DNA of 64,000 bases. Origin: Prevotella melaninogenica (GTDB taxonomy: Bacteria; Bacteroidota; Bacteroidia; Bacteroidales; Bacteroidaceae). Shown piece by piece: positions 37,006-43,926 of the stretch. A program made the translations under genes and the position numbers. The stretch lies in contig NZ_CP072349.1 in NCBI RefSeq assembly GCF_018127965.1, positions 748,001 to 812,000 on the forward strand, in the 5' to 3' direction. Each line of letters begins with the position of its first letter. The stretch's first letter is position 1. The notes under the pieces are model-generated. The model was not told the origin of the DNA, ran no database searches, and was given only the letters and a program-made list of their open reading frames with translations.

Positions 37006-37336
37006 TTTGTATACAACCGACCTCTTTATTCCACGTTTGACGGCTAAATACACCTTGGCGTGGTCTTATTTACTTTCTCAAAAGGGTGCATGGAGAAAGA
37101 CGCAGGACTTGAGTATGGATGCGTGCAGGCGGTGATAATACCGAAAAGCCATACGACACTTACAGAGATTATTCCTTTGAGGTGTGCCGAGCGACCGACT
37201 GATAACGTTCAGCAGGCAAGGCAAGTCCCCGACACCAATTATTAATAGTTGGTGGGTAAGGGGAACTCTGCTTTACTCCCTCCTTCCTCCATTAGCAGTT
37301 TAATTATTTATATTATAGTTTGGGCGATTTTTTTTT
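37006..37336 (+). other. Leader region upstream of the antirepressor, probably non-coding and structured
   Basis: No convincing gene: a 61-codon frame at 37060-37245 starts with GTG and has no recognisable features. The 3' part can fold, for example TCCCC-GA-CACCAA with TTGGTG-GGTAA-GGGGA (about 37226-37264). A T9 tract lies directly before the ATG at 37337. Other phages use small RNAs to control an antirepressor at this position, which makes a regulatory RNA plausible but unproven. Confidence 0.4.
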
Positions 37337-38092
37337 ATGAATGAATTAAGAATTTTTGAAAACCCACAATTTGGGAAAGTTAGAACGGCAGGAACAACGG
37401 ACAATCCATTATTTTGCCTTGCCGATGTGTGTAATGCTCTCGGACTGCAACAAGGGCACGTAAGGGAGCGACTTGATAAGGAGGTCGTTTCAACCGAACC
37501 CCTTGTAACGGCAGGAGGTGTACAAAATGCGAACTTCGTAAACGAAGACGGCTTGTACGATGTGATACTTGACAGTCGTAAACCCGAAGCGAAAGCCTTT
37601 CGTAAATAGGTTACTAAGGAGGTTTTGCCGTCAATACGTAAACATGGTGCGTATATGACTGATAATATCATAGAACGCACATTAACCGACCCTGACTATC
37701 TTATCCAACTCGCTACGGCTCTCAAAGATGAAAGACAGAAGCGTATTGAGGCGGAACAATCTGTAAAAGCTGCTCAACCTGCTATTAACTTCACAAATGC
37801 CGTCAGCGGTTCTGTATCTTCCTGCTTAATTGGAGAACTCGCAAAGCTAATCAATCAGAACGGCACTCCGATGGGAGAAAGACGACTATTCCAATGGATG
37901 CGAGATAACGGCTATCTCGGCACGAAAGGAGAACGATATAATATTCCTAATCAGAAGTACGTTGATATGGGCTTATTTGAACTTAAAAAGGGCGTGCGAA
38001 GTGGTAGTAATGGTGTGCTGCACACGACTATCACGACGAAAGTGACGGGCAAAGGGCAAATTTACTTTGTAAATAAGTTCAATACCCATTAG
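37337..38092 (+). pseudogene. Phage antirepressor (BRO-N plus KilAC/ANT), interrupted by an in-frame amber codon
   Basis: Residues 1-90 form a BRO-N domain (LRIFENPQFGKVRTAG, FCLADVCNALGL, VNEDGLYDVILDSRKPEAKAFRK). A TAG at 37607-37609 stops translation. The same frame continues with VTKEVLPSIRKHGAYMTDN and then a C-terminal KilAC/ANT domain (LIGELAKLINQNGTPMGERRLFQWMRDNGYL) to 38092. Relatives have Trp at the stop position (FRKWVTKEVLPSIRKHG), so a TGG to TAG change is the simplest explanation. Other phage genes use TAG as a normal stop, so general recoding is unlikely. A terminator follows the gene. Confidence 0.85.
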
Positions 38093-38121
38093 AAATCGGT
38101 TGTATCAATAAGTCAAAGAAT

Positions 38122-38147
38122 GAGCATATTTGATATGCTCTTTTTTT
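38122..38147 (+). terminator. Terminator after the antirepressor gene
   Basis: GAGCATAT-TTG-ATATGCTC followed by seven T. Confidence 0.9.
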
Positions 38148-38193
38148 ATATAAAGGTGTATTTGTAAACGAACCTTTTGTAATGTTAAATATT

Positions 38194-38255
38194 AGTTAAA
38201 CGAACTAAATAATTAGTTCAAAATTTGTTTGATAAGTTCAAAAGAACTACCTTTG
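38194..38255 (+). promoter_or_regulatory. Phage early promoter with repressor operator, copy 2
   Basis: TTG at 38225-38227 and TACCTTTG at 38248-38255 are spaced by exactly 20 bp. The palindrome AGTTCAAAAGAACT (38235-38248) ends on the -7 box, exactly as at 36883. AGTTAAACGAACT (38194-38206) is a weaker upstream site. From here to 38576 there is no clear gene. The transcript passes through a leader of about 320 nt. Confidence 0.8.
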
Positions 38256-38576
38256 CACTGTAAACAATTTAGTACAACAGCAAAGGTAAACCTTTTAGTT
38301 GAGAAATGCAAGTGTTTACAGCGATTTTTGAACTATTGGTACAAAAAAGATATTGAAAATGAAAAGCTGCAAGATAGACTAACAATCCGTGACCTTGCAG
38401 ATGGCAGAAGTAAATATAGAACTTAAATAACGCTACGAAAACCCTCTATACGTAAGAGAGTAGGCAGGTTAGGGGTCTGTCTCGCTAAATGAATATATAA
38501 CGCACACTGCGATTGAAATAAGGTCGCTACTATTCGATTAGGGTGTGCGTACGAATGAACTAAAAACTGATTGATT

Positions 38577-38906
38577 ATGAAAAAAGAAGAGTTAGAACTA
38601 CTGAAAGATAAAATCATAGACGTATGTGTTGATGCTGGGCGTGATGGCAGCGGCATTGAAGACTGCGTATGTTTATATGAAGATGACCGCTTCAATGATA
38701 CACCATATGCTAATATCGATTGCTCAATCGATATTGACGGCTATGATGAAGATGATTTTCACTGTGGTTACGGCAATGGTACTGGTGCATACGTTGCAAC
38801 GTCTGTTTATGTTACTTTAAAAGTCGAAGCATTCGACAAAGATGATACCCCAGTAGATATTGATGAATATGAATTAGAAGAAGCAATTAAGTCATGTCTA
38901 TATTAA
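38577..38906 (+). CDS. Small acidic phage protein
   Basis: A 109-residue protein from ATG 38577 (MKKEELELLKDKIID). It is very rich in Asp and Glu (for example DIDGYDEDDF) and has no recognised domain. Acidic phage early proteins are sometimes DNA mimics; nothing here proves this. It overlaps the start of the next small gene, so they are coupled. Confidence 0.7.
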   Translation: MKKEELELLKDKIIDVCVDAGRDGSGIEDCVCLYEDDRFNDTPYANIDCSIDIDGYDEDDFHCGYGNGTGAYVATSVYVTLKVEAFDKDDTPVDIDEYELEEAIKSCLY

Positions 38907-39031
38907 TACATTTATTTATGGCAGTCGGTGCATTAACTTGCACCGCTGCCGTTGCTAAATACATTTGGCAGGTAAGAGATAGTTTTAAAGTGGTTTTTCA
39001 CGATTTAAAAGAAGAATATGGCAGACGATAA
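38894..39031 (+). CDS. 45-residue membrane peptide
   Basis: MSILIHLFMAVGALTCTAAV starts a single membrane span, followed by a short charged tail (KVVFHDLKEEYGRR). It starts inside the end of the preceding gene and overlaps the next one. Its role is unknown. Confidence 0.5.
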   Translation: MSILIHLFMAVGALTCTAAVAKYIWQVRDSFKVVFHDLKEEYGRR

Positions 39032-39164
39032 TAGAAGCCTTTTCGATATTTTAGAAGATATGAAGGCATTAGAAGAGGATTTCTTGATTGAAGCAGAAAT
39101 GTTCAAACAAGAATATCAGTCTAAGAAACTGACATTTGAGTTTTTGGATAGTATTTATTGTTAA
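39018..39164 (+). CDS. 48-residue phage protein
   Basis: Starts MADDNRSLFDILEDMKALEE. It is acidic and predicted helical. It overlaps the stop of the membrane peptide by 14 bp, which suggests translational coupling. It is the last gene before the tRNA-like RNA units. Confidence 0.5.
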   Translation: MADDNRSLFDILEDMKALEEDFLIEAEMFKQEYQSKKLTFEFLDSIYC

Positions 39165-39211
39165 ACTTTTTTTCATTTTTAATTAAAATTAAATTATAAT
39201 TAAGATTACTT

Positions 39212-39294
39212 GCCATGTGGTTCGTGAGAATAGCATGGTTTTATGAAGATTAGCTTAGATGGTAGCCGTGAGGGTTCGACCCCCTTAATCTTCA
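39212..39294 (+). ncRNA. tRNA-like structured RNA, unit 1
   Basis: A hairpin (stem GCCATG/CATGGT, 39212-39217 with 39234-39239) has the 16-nt loop TGGTTCGTGAGAATAG. After a 5-nt linker comes a tRNA-like fold: acceptor GAAGATT/AATCTTC (39245-39251 with 39287-39293), a D-like arm with GG in its loop (AGCTTAGATGGTAGC), and a T arm GAGGG-TTCGACC-CCCTT directly stacked on the acceptor strand. There is no anticodon arm: D and T arms are only 3 nt apart. CCA is not encoded. Unit 2 repeats the plan with compensatory changes. Confidence 0.75.
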
Positions 39295-39336
39295 CTTAGA
39301 TTCTTAATCAGGTTTTTTAGTTTTAAGCATGGGTAT

Positions 39337-39414
39337 TCCTCATGGTTCGTGAGAATAGTGAGGATTTTAAGGGCATCTATGGTAGGTGAGTGGGGTTCGA
39401 GTCCTCAATGCCCA
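39337..39414 (+). ncRNA. tRNA-like structured RNA, unit 2
   Basis: The hairpin stem is TCCTCA/TGAGGA (39337-39342 with 39359-39364); four of six pairs differ from unit 1 but stay paired. The 16-nt loop is identical to unit 1. After a 6-nt linker come acceptor GGGCAT/ATGCCC (39371-39376 with 39408-39413), a D-like segment ATGGTAGG, and T arm TGGGG-TTCGAGT-CCTCA. Again there is no anticodon arm. The next gene starts 20 bp downstream, so the RNA is in or processed from its 5' leader. Confidence 0.75.
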
Positions 39415-39433
39415 CGAAACAAAAAATAATTAT

Positions 39434-39658
39434 ATGGAAAGAACACTAAAAGATAGAAAGTATAGCATTACGGGGTTGTTTAAGCACATAGGGGCTGGCA
39501 ATAAGCTGCACGTCCCATTGAGTTGTTATACGGCAAATTCAGTCACTACTGAATGTACAAGGCAAAACCGATATGAGGGTTGCGATCCTATGAATAACAA
39601 GTTTGCAACCACTAAGAAAGAGAAGGTAGGACACATAACTATTATTCAGCGATATTGA
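39434..39658 (+). CDS. Small phage protein after the tRNA-like units
   Basis: A 74-residue basic protein (MERTLKDRKYSITGLFKHIG). The frame is open upstream into the RNA unit, but the ATG at 39434 is the only sensible start. It has two cysteines and no recognised domain. Its stop overlaps the next start (TGATG). Confidence 0.6.
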   Translation: MERTLKDRKYSITGLFKHIGAGNKLHVPLSCYTANSVTTECTRQNRYEGCDPMNNKFATTKKEKVGHITIIQRY

Positions 39659-39975
39659 TGTCTCTTACTATTTCTGAATTGGGCGGTATCATTGCTGATT
39701 TCGTCCGTGTTGGATATAACCTTGCTATTAAAGATTATGACCCACCACAAGACAAACTAAGGCTGTCAGAAGTCAAGAAATGGCTTAAATTCAGAAAGAT
39801 AGATTTTAAGACGTTTCAAGAATTAGAGAAACAAGGGCTAATCCATGCTCGCAAAGGTGAGGCGATAAACTCTCCTTTATATTACTCAAAGAAAGAGATA
39901 CATGAAGCATTTGCGACTATGAGATTAAACCGATTAATAATAACTAATGAATTAAAGGATTATGACATTGATTAG
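39658..39975 (+). CDS. Phage protein with helix-turn-helix-like features
   Basis: A 105-residue protein (MSLTISELGGIIADFVRVGYNLA). The middle part KLRLSEVKKWLKFRKIDFKTFQELEKQGLI resembles a helix-turn-helix or excisionase-like DNA-binding fold, but this is weak. It overlaps the Sak4-like ATPase gene by 14 bp and so belongs to the recombination module. Confidence 0.65.
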   Translation: MSLTISELGGIIADFVRVGYNLAIKDYDPPQDKLRLSEVKKWLKFRKIDFKTFQELEKQGLIHARKGEAINSPLYYSKKEIHEAFATMRLNRLIITNELKDYDID

Positions 39976-40897
39976 AAAGGCATCGGAATTGAGTATTCCG
40001 AACACAATCAAGATGATGATTTACGGACAAGCTGGTATGGGTAAGAGTACGCTTGCGCTCTCTACTCCTAAACCACTGCTTCTTGACTTCGATAATGGTG
40101 TTAAGCGTATCAATATGTCTCATTTGGAAGGTATTGATACCGTACAGGTCGGTAGTTGGCAAGACGTGAAAGATGTGCTACAAGAGGATTTGTCAGCGTA
40201 TCAGACTATTGTCATTGACACTATCGGTAAGATGATGGACTTTATCATTACATATAAGTGTGGTTCTCGTCAGCCTCAGATAAGAGACTGGGGCGGCATT
40301 AATCAAGAGTTTTCTTGGCTTACTCGAACAGTAGGCAGCCTTAACAAAAATGTGGTATTCGTTGCCCACCGTGATACTCGTAAAGAGGGTGATGATACAG
40401 TATTCATTCCTGCTTTACGTGAGAAGTCCTACAACGCTATTGTTACAGAACTTGATTTGCTGGGGTATCTTGAAATGAAAAACGAGAACGGTAGGCAAGT
40501 AAGAACGATTACTTTCGACCCTACCAGTCGTAACGATGGCAAGAATACGTGCAATTTGGCAGGTGTTATGAATATTCCTACCATTGTTGATGCGCAAGGC
40601 AAACCAACGGCAAAGAATGATTTTATCGAACGTTCTGTTATTGCTCCTTATCTTGGTATGCTCTCTGCAAAGGAAGATGAAATCAAGAAGTACAATACTT
40701 TGTTGGCAGAAATTGAAGATGGCATATCGCAAATCACTGATGCACAGAGTGCAAATTACTTTACAGAGCACATCAATGACTACAAGCATATCGGTAGTTC
40801 GTTGATGAAAGCACGCTCGTTGTTCTCTGCAAAGGTAAGTGAACTTGGGCTGGTTTACAACAAAGAAACGAAATCTTATGAAGACAAAGCAGCATAA
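39962..40897 (+). CDS. Sak4-like phage recombination ATPase (AAA_24)
   Basis: A 311-residue RecA-like NTPase. Walker A is MIYGQAGMGKST at about 18-28, LLLDFDNG follows, and Walker B is TIVIDTIGKMM near 90. FVAHRDTRKEGDDTVF near 140 matches the sensor region of phage nucleotide-binding proteins of the Sak4 group, which anneal or exchange DNA strands together with an SSB. A helical C-terminus follows. The neighbours are a PD-(D/E)XK nuclease, an OB-fold protein, NinB and NinG, together a complete recombination set. Confidence 0.85.
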   Translation: MTLIRKASELSIPNTIKMMIYGQAGMGKSTLALSTPKPLLLDFDNGVKRINMSHLEGIDTVQVGSWQDVKDVLQEDLSAYQTIVIDTIGKMMDFIITYKCGSRQPQIRDWGGINQEFSWLTRTVGSLNKNVVFVAHRDTRKEGDDTVFIPALREKSYNAIVTELDLLGYLEMKNENGRQVRTITFDPTSRNDGKNTCNLAGVMNIPTIVDAQGKPTAKNDFIERSVIAPYLGMLSAKEDEIKKYNTLLAEIEDGISQITDAQSANYFTEHINDYKHIGSSLMKARSLFSAKVSELGLVYNKETKSYEDKAA

Positions 40898-41648
40898 ATA
40901 TAATATCTATCCATCGCTGCTCGATGTGTTCCAGCAATACGTGGATAGTGACATTATTTGGGAAAAGTATTGGGGGTTTAGTGATAATCCCCCACATACT
41001 CCCGAAGAGTTCCACGAGATACAATTCCAAGCGGTCATTGACCGCATAAATAGAGTGCCTTATGACAATGAAGCAGTTGCTAAGGGTACAGCGTTCAATG
41101 AGGTTGTAGATTGCATGATAGAACATCGTAAGTCTGATAAGGTGGAAGTTGAAAAGGTCTATGATGCAGAGCAAAAAGTCGTAGGACTCAATGCAAAGTT
41201 AGGCGAACGTGTCTTTTATTTTTCTATCAGCTTGTGTAAAGAATTTGCCGATTATTATCAATGCGCAGTAACACAGAAGTTTGTCGAGGGTGTTCTCTCA
41301 ACTTGTTTTGGTGATGTGAAACTCTATGGCTTCATTGACGAGTTATTGCCTTTGTCTGTTCACGACATCAAGACGGCAAGCCAATATAGCGTAGGAAAGT
41401 ACAAGCGCAATAATCAACATTTAGTTTACCCATTCTGTTTGTTGCAGATGGGTAATGATGTGAGGACTTTCGAGTATAATGTAGCTGTGATTGGCAAGTA
41501 CAATTACGAAACTTTCACGGAAAGCTATGAGTTCAACCCAGATCGAGATATTCCAATACTCCAACAGAGGTGTGAGGACTTTATCCGCTTTGTGAATGAG
41601 AATAGAGAATTAATTACGGATAAAAAGATATTTAACGAACCATTATAA
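40878..41648 (+). CDS. PD-(D/E)XK nuclease-like phage protein
   Basis: A 256-residue protein from ATG 40878 (MKTKQHKYNIYPSLLDVFQQY). The core has LYGFIDELLPLSVHDIKTA (Asp, then Asp-x-Lys) as expected for a RecB/Cas4-like PD-(D/E)XK site, with Glu in GTAFNEVVDCMIEH upstream and YPFCLLQMG (helix motif Q) downstream. It probably acts as an exonuclease with the neighbouring ATPase. The start overlaps the end of that gene. No iron-sulfur cysteines are seen. Confidence 0.75.
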   Translation: MKTKQHKYNIYPSLLDVFQQYVDSDIIWEKYWGFSDNPPHTPEEFHEIQFQAVIDRINRVPYDNEAVAKGTAFNEVVDCMIEHRKSDKVEVEKVYDAEQKVVGLNAKLGERVFYFSISLCKEFADYYQCAVTQKFVEGVLSTCFGDVKLYGFIDELLPLSVHDIKTASQYSVGKYKRNNQHLVYPFCLLQMGNDVRTFEYNVAVIGKYNYETFTESYEFNPDRDIPILQQRCEDFIRFVNENRELITDKKIFNEPL

Positions 41649-41652
41649 TAAT

Positions 41653-42003
41653 ATGGATTTACAAGGCAGAGTAATAGCGGTACTTCCACCACGAGAAGGC
41701 ACTTCTGACCGTGGACCATGGAAGTCACAAGAGTATGTTATTGAAACGCATGAACAATATCCAAAGAAGATGGTTTTCAACGTCTTTGGCGCAGACAGAA
41801 TAGAACAGTTTGCTATCAAGTTGAATGAGGAAGTTAAGGTTAGTTTTGATATTGACGCTCACGAATACAATGGTCGTTGGTTCAATAGCATTCGTGCATG
41901 GGGCATTCAGCATTTGACGTCTAATATGCCACAACCACAATATCAGCAGCCCACGCAACCTACCTATCAACCTCCACAAGTAGAAGATGACACCCCATTC
42001 TAA
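41653..42003 (+). CDS. DUF3127 OB-fold protein, possible phage SSB
   Basis: A 116-residue protein. The first 90 residues match DUF3127 (LQGRVIAVLPPREGTSDRGPWKSQEYVIET), an OB-fold group. A Gln/Pro-rich linker and the acidic end VEDDTPF mimic the C-terminal tip of single-strand binding proteins. It lies between the nuclease and ninB and is likely to bind single-stranded DNA for the recombination module. Confidence 0.85.
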   Translation: MDLQGRVIAVLPPREGTSDRGPWKSQEYVIETHEQYPKKMVFNVFGADRIEQFAIKLNEEVKVSFDIDAHEYNGRWFNSIRAWGIQHLTSNMPQPQYQQPTQPTYQPPQVEDDTPF

Positions 42004-42437
42004 TGATTTATAACACATCAAACCCACTCGGTAAGGCTAACTTCCTGTTACGTGCAAAGAAGTTAGCCGAGAGTGGGAAAGTAATTGAGCTGACAGAGAA
42101 AAAGCCAAGAAGGACGCTATCACAGAATAATTTCTTATGGCTTTGTCTATCCTATTGGGGTAGTCAGACTGGCTACACGAAAGAGGAAGCGGAAACAATA
42201 TACAAGAACGTAAATAGCGACATCTATTATACTCGCAGAGTGATAGCAGGGGTAGATGTGGAATACATACGGCACACTTATGAGCTTGACACGGCAGAAA
42301 TGGCGGCAAGCATTGAGAAGTGGAGAAACTGGGCGGCAATGAATGATGCTTACCCCGTTTATATTCCAAGCCCAGAAGATTATCAACTCGTGCAGATGAT
42401 GGAAATAGATGTGTCTAAAAATGCAAATTATTTATGA
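42003..42437 (+). CDS. ninB: NinB-like recombination protein
   Basis: A 144-residue protein of the NinB/Orf family that assists lambda-type recombination. RTLSQNNFLWLCLSYWGSQTGYT and EMAASIEKWRNWAA near 105 are the family landmarks, ending with VYIPSPEDYQLVQMMEIDV. Its last 27 codons have a second, related version at 43064-43147, just after an HNH endonuclease gene. The present 3' end therefore seems to have been supplied with that endonuclease. It starts in the last bases of the upstream stop region (1-bp overlap). Confidence 0.85.
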   Translation: MIYNTSNPLGKANFLLRAKKLAESGKVIELTEKKPRRTLSQNNFLWLCLSYWGSQTGYTKEEAETIYKNVNSDIYYTRRVIAGVDVEYIRHTYELDTAEMAASIEKWRNWAAMNDAYPVYIPSPEDYQLVQMMEIDVSKNANYL

Positions 42438-42438
42438 T

Positions 42439-43062
42439 ATGGAAGAAATTTGGAAAGAAATAAAAGGTTACGAAGGGTTATATAGGGTCAGTAATCTTGG
42501 TAAAATAACTAATGTAAAGACAGGTAAGTTAAAAAGTGTACATTTAGACAAACATACTGGTTATTATAAGGTACATCTTTGTCGAAATGGGAAGAGTAAA
42601 AACTGCTTTTTACATAGAATAATTGCAGAAAATTTTATTCCAAACGCATTTAATAAAACAGAAGTAGACCATATTAACACTATACGAACTGATAATAGGA
42701 TTTCTAACTTACGATGGTGTACAAGAAAAGAAAATAGAAACAATCCTTTGTCATTACAACATTTACGAATTGCATTCACAGGTAAAAATAGCCCGCATTA
42801 TGGTAGAAAGCGTAGTTTAGAAACAAGGCAGAAAATATCAAACTCATTAAGGTTAAGCCAAAAAGCAAGAGGGAGGAAAGGTGTTTTGTCTAAACTTTCT
42901 CGCCCAGTATCACAGTTCAGTTTGTCTGGTGATTTTATTGCAAGATATGATGGTCAGGCTGATGCTTGTAGGAAGACTGGAATACCACAAAGTAGTATAA
43001 GTTGTGTTATAAATGGAAAAATGAAATCGACACACGGCTTTTTATGGAAGTTTTCTGATTAA
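42439..43062 (+). CDS. HNH homing endonuclease with NUMOD domains, inserted at the ninB 3' end
   Basis: A 207-residue protein from ATG 42439 (MEEIWKEIKGYEGLYRVSNLG). Order of domains: NUMOD4 (1-45), HNH with FLHRIIAENFIPN and VDHINTIRTDNRISNLRWCT (about 60-105), NUMOD3 (NSPHYGRKRSLETRQKISNS) and NUMOD1 (PVSQFSLSGDFIARYDGQADACRKTGIPQSSISC). This is a free-standing homing endonuclease of phage type. Its base composition is more AT-rich than its neighbours. It sits between ninB and a leftover ninB 3' end. Confidence 0.9.
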   Translation: MEEIWKEIKGYEGLYRVSNLGKITNVKTGKLKSVHLDKHTGYYKVHLCRNGKSKNCFLHRIIAENFIPNAFNKTEVDHINTIRTDNRISNLRWCTRKENRNNPLSLQHLRIAFTGKNSPHYGRKRSLETRQKISNSLRLSQKARGRKGVLSKLSRPVSQFSLSGDFIARYDGQADACRKTGIPQSSISCVINGKMKSTHGFLWKFSD

Positions 43063-43063
43063 A

Positions 43064-43147
43064 CCAATCTATCTGCCGAGTGCTGATGAATATATCATTA
43101 TTCAGCAGATGGAAATAGAAATCGAACGTAATAAAGAATACTTGTAA
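43064..43147 (+). pseudogene. Leftover original 3' end of ninB
   Basis: The frame from 43064 reads PIYLPSADEYIIIQQMEIEIERNKEYL and a stop. It aligns with the present NinB C-terminus VYIPSPEDYQLVQMMEIDVSKNANYL. It has no start codon. It marks the target of the HNH endonuclease insertion. Confidence 0.85.
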
Positions 43148-43208
43148 CTCACTTTTTTTCATAATAAGTTTTTAATTGTTCAAATCGTGGGGAAGCGTCC
43201 CCACACTT
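43148..43208 (+). other. Gap with a GC-rich hairpin before the tRNA-like gene
   Basis: GTGGGG-AAGCG-TCCCCAC (about 43186-43203) lies 5 nt before the tRNA 5' end. Units 1 and 2 at 39.2-39.4 kb also have a hairpin 5-6 nt before their acceptor stems. Confidence 0.6.
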
Positions 43209-43313
43209 GCTTTGGTGGCGGAATTGGTAGACGCAGTGAGGATAGCGCGCACACTTGGAGAAGCCGACTTGCAACCAACGGTCTCCATGCAGGTTCGAAT
43301 CCTGCCCAAAGCA
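43209..43313 (+). tRNA. Atypical tRNA-Leu-like gene, anticodon position UAG
   Basis: Acceptor GCTTTGG/CCAAAGC, D arm GCG-GAATTGGTAGA-CGC and T arm GCAGG-TTCGAAT-CCTGC are all perfect and of class II (Leu) type. The anticodon arm GTGAG-GATAGCG-CGCAC has an A-G mismatch, and its loop has A instead of U at position 33 and C at 37; positions 34-36 are UAG. The variable arm is 36 nt (GGAGA/TCTCC stem with an inner CCG/CGG), about twice the normal size. The total is 105 nt. It contains GTGAGGATAG, close to the loop GTGAGAATAG of units 1 and 2. Decoding function is doubtful. Confidence 0.65.
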
Positions 43314-43385
43314 CATTGTTTTTTTTTAGTTTTATAATCACGTTAATAGTTTTATTTTCACAGCCTCACAGCGGTGGGGCAAAAC

Positions 43386-43457
43386 GGCACATTCACTGAG
43401 TACCAGATAGACCGTAGAAAATCGATGCTGGGGGTGGTGCAATTCCACCATGTGCCT
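43386..43457 (+). ncRNA. Fourth tRNA-like fold upstream of ninG
   Basis: Acceptor GGCACAT/ATGTGCC (43386-43392 with 43450-43456) is perfect and stacks directly on a T-type arm GGTGG-TGCAATT-CCACC (43433-43449) with a 7-nt loop. The 40 nt between do not form normal D and anticodon arms; CCAG/CTGG can pair. The size (72 nt) is tRNA-like. CCA is not encoded. It may be a decayed tRNA or a specialised tRNA-like RNA. Confidence 0.5.
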
Positions 43458-43473
43458 CTAATTTCCAAGTCAA

Positions 43474-43926
43474 ATGTATTACATCAAAAAGAAGAAATCA
43501 GACAAACCAAACAAACGGCAAGCAAGCCAAGCTACTTTGGTAAAGAAACTCGATAAGGTGTTCAGTCAGTATATCAGATTGAGGGACGCTTTCCCTAATG
43601 GGACGTTCCGATGTATCTCTTGTGGAAAGATAAAGCCATTTGAGCAAGCCGATGCAGGACACTATCACAGCCGCAGGCATATGAGTACACGCTTCGATGA
43701 GGAAAATGTTTCAAGCGAATGCAGAGCTTGCAATCGTTTTAGTGCTGACCACCTAATCGGTTATCGTGAAAATCTTATCCGAAAGATAGGAATGCAAAGA
43801 TACCAACTACTTGAAGCGAAAGCACATCAAACAAAGAAGTGGTCTTGCTTTGAACTTGAACAACTGATTAAGTATTATTCAGTATTAGTAAAGAAATTGA
43901 GTGATGAGAAAGGGATAAGGATATGA
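43474..43926 (+). CDS. ninG: NinG-like recombination protein
   Basis: A 150-residue protein of the lambda NinG (Rap) family, a structure-specific nuclease for recombination junctions. The zinc-type CISCGKIKPFEQADAGHYHSR segment (about 47-66) and SSECRACNRFSADHLIGYRENLI (about 80-102) are diagnostic. The N-terminus is very basic. It overlaps the helicase start by 4 bp (ATGATG). The tRNA-like RNA lies 17 bp upstream. Confidence 0.87.
   Translation: MYYIKKKKSDKPNKRQASQATLVKKLDKVFSQYIRLRDAFPNGTFRCISCGKIKPFEQADAGHYHSRRHMSTRFDEENVSSECRACNRFSADHLIGYRENLIRKIGMQRYQLLEAKAHQTKKWSCFELEQLIKYYSVLVKKLSDEKGIRI

Noticed and set aside
37060..37245. 61-codon frame in the phage leader
   Set aside because: It starts with GTG, has no family features, and lies in a region with RNA-like hairpins and a terminator upstream, so it is more likely chance.
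37607..37609. General amber recoding of the phage
   Set aside because: Several phage genes, including those ending at 51598 and 51223, end with TAG in natural positions, so only a local mutation is supported.
38229..38426. 65-codon frame after the second early promoter
   Set aside because: Its ATG lies inside the promoter, upstream of the expected transcript start, and no good internal start codon exists.
42037..42386. Reverse-strand frames of 79-110 codons opposite ninB
   Set aside because: They overlap a conserved recombination gene and show no start context or known domain.
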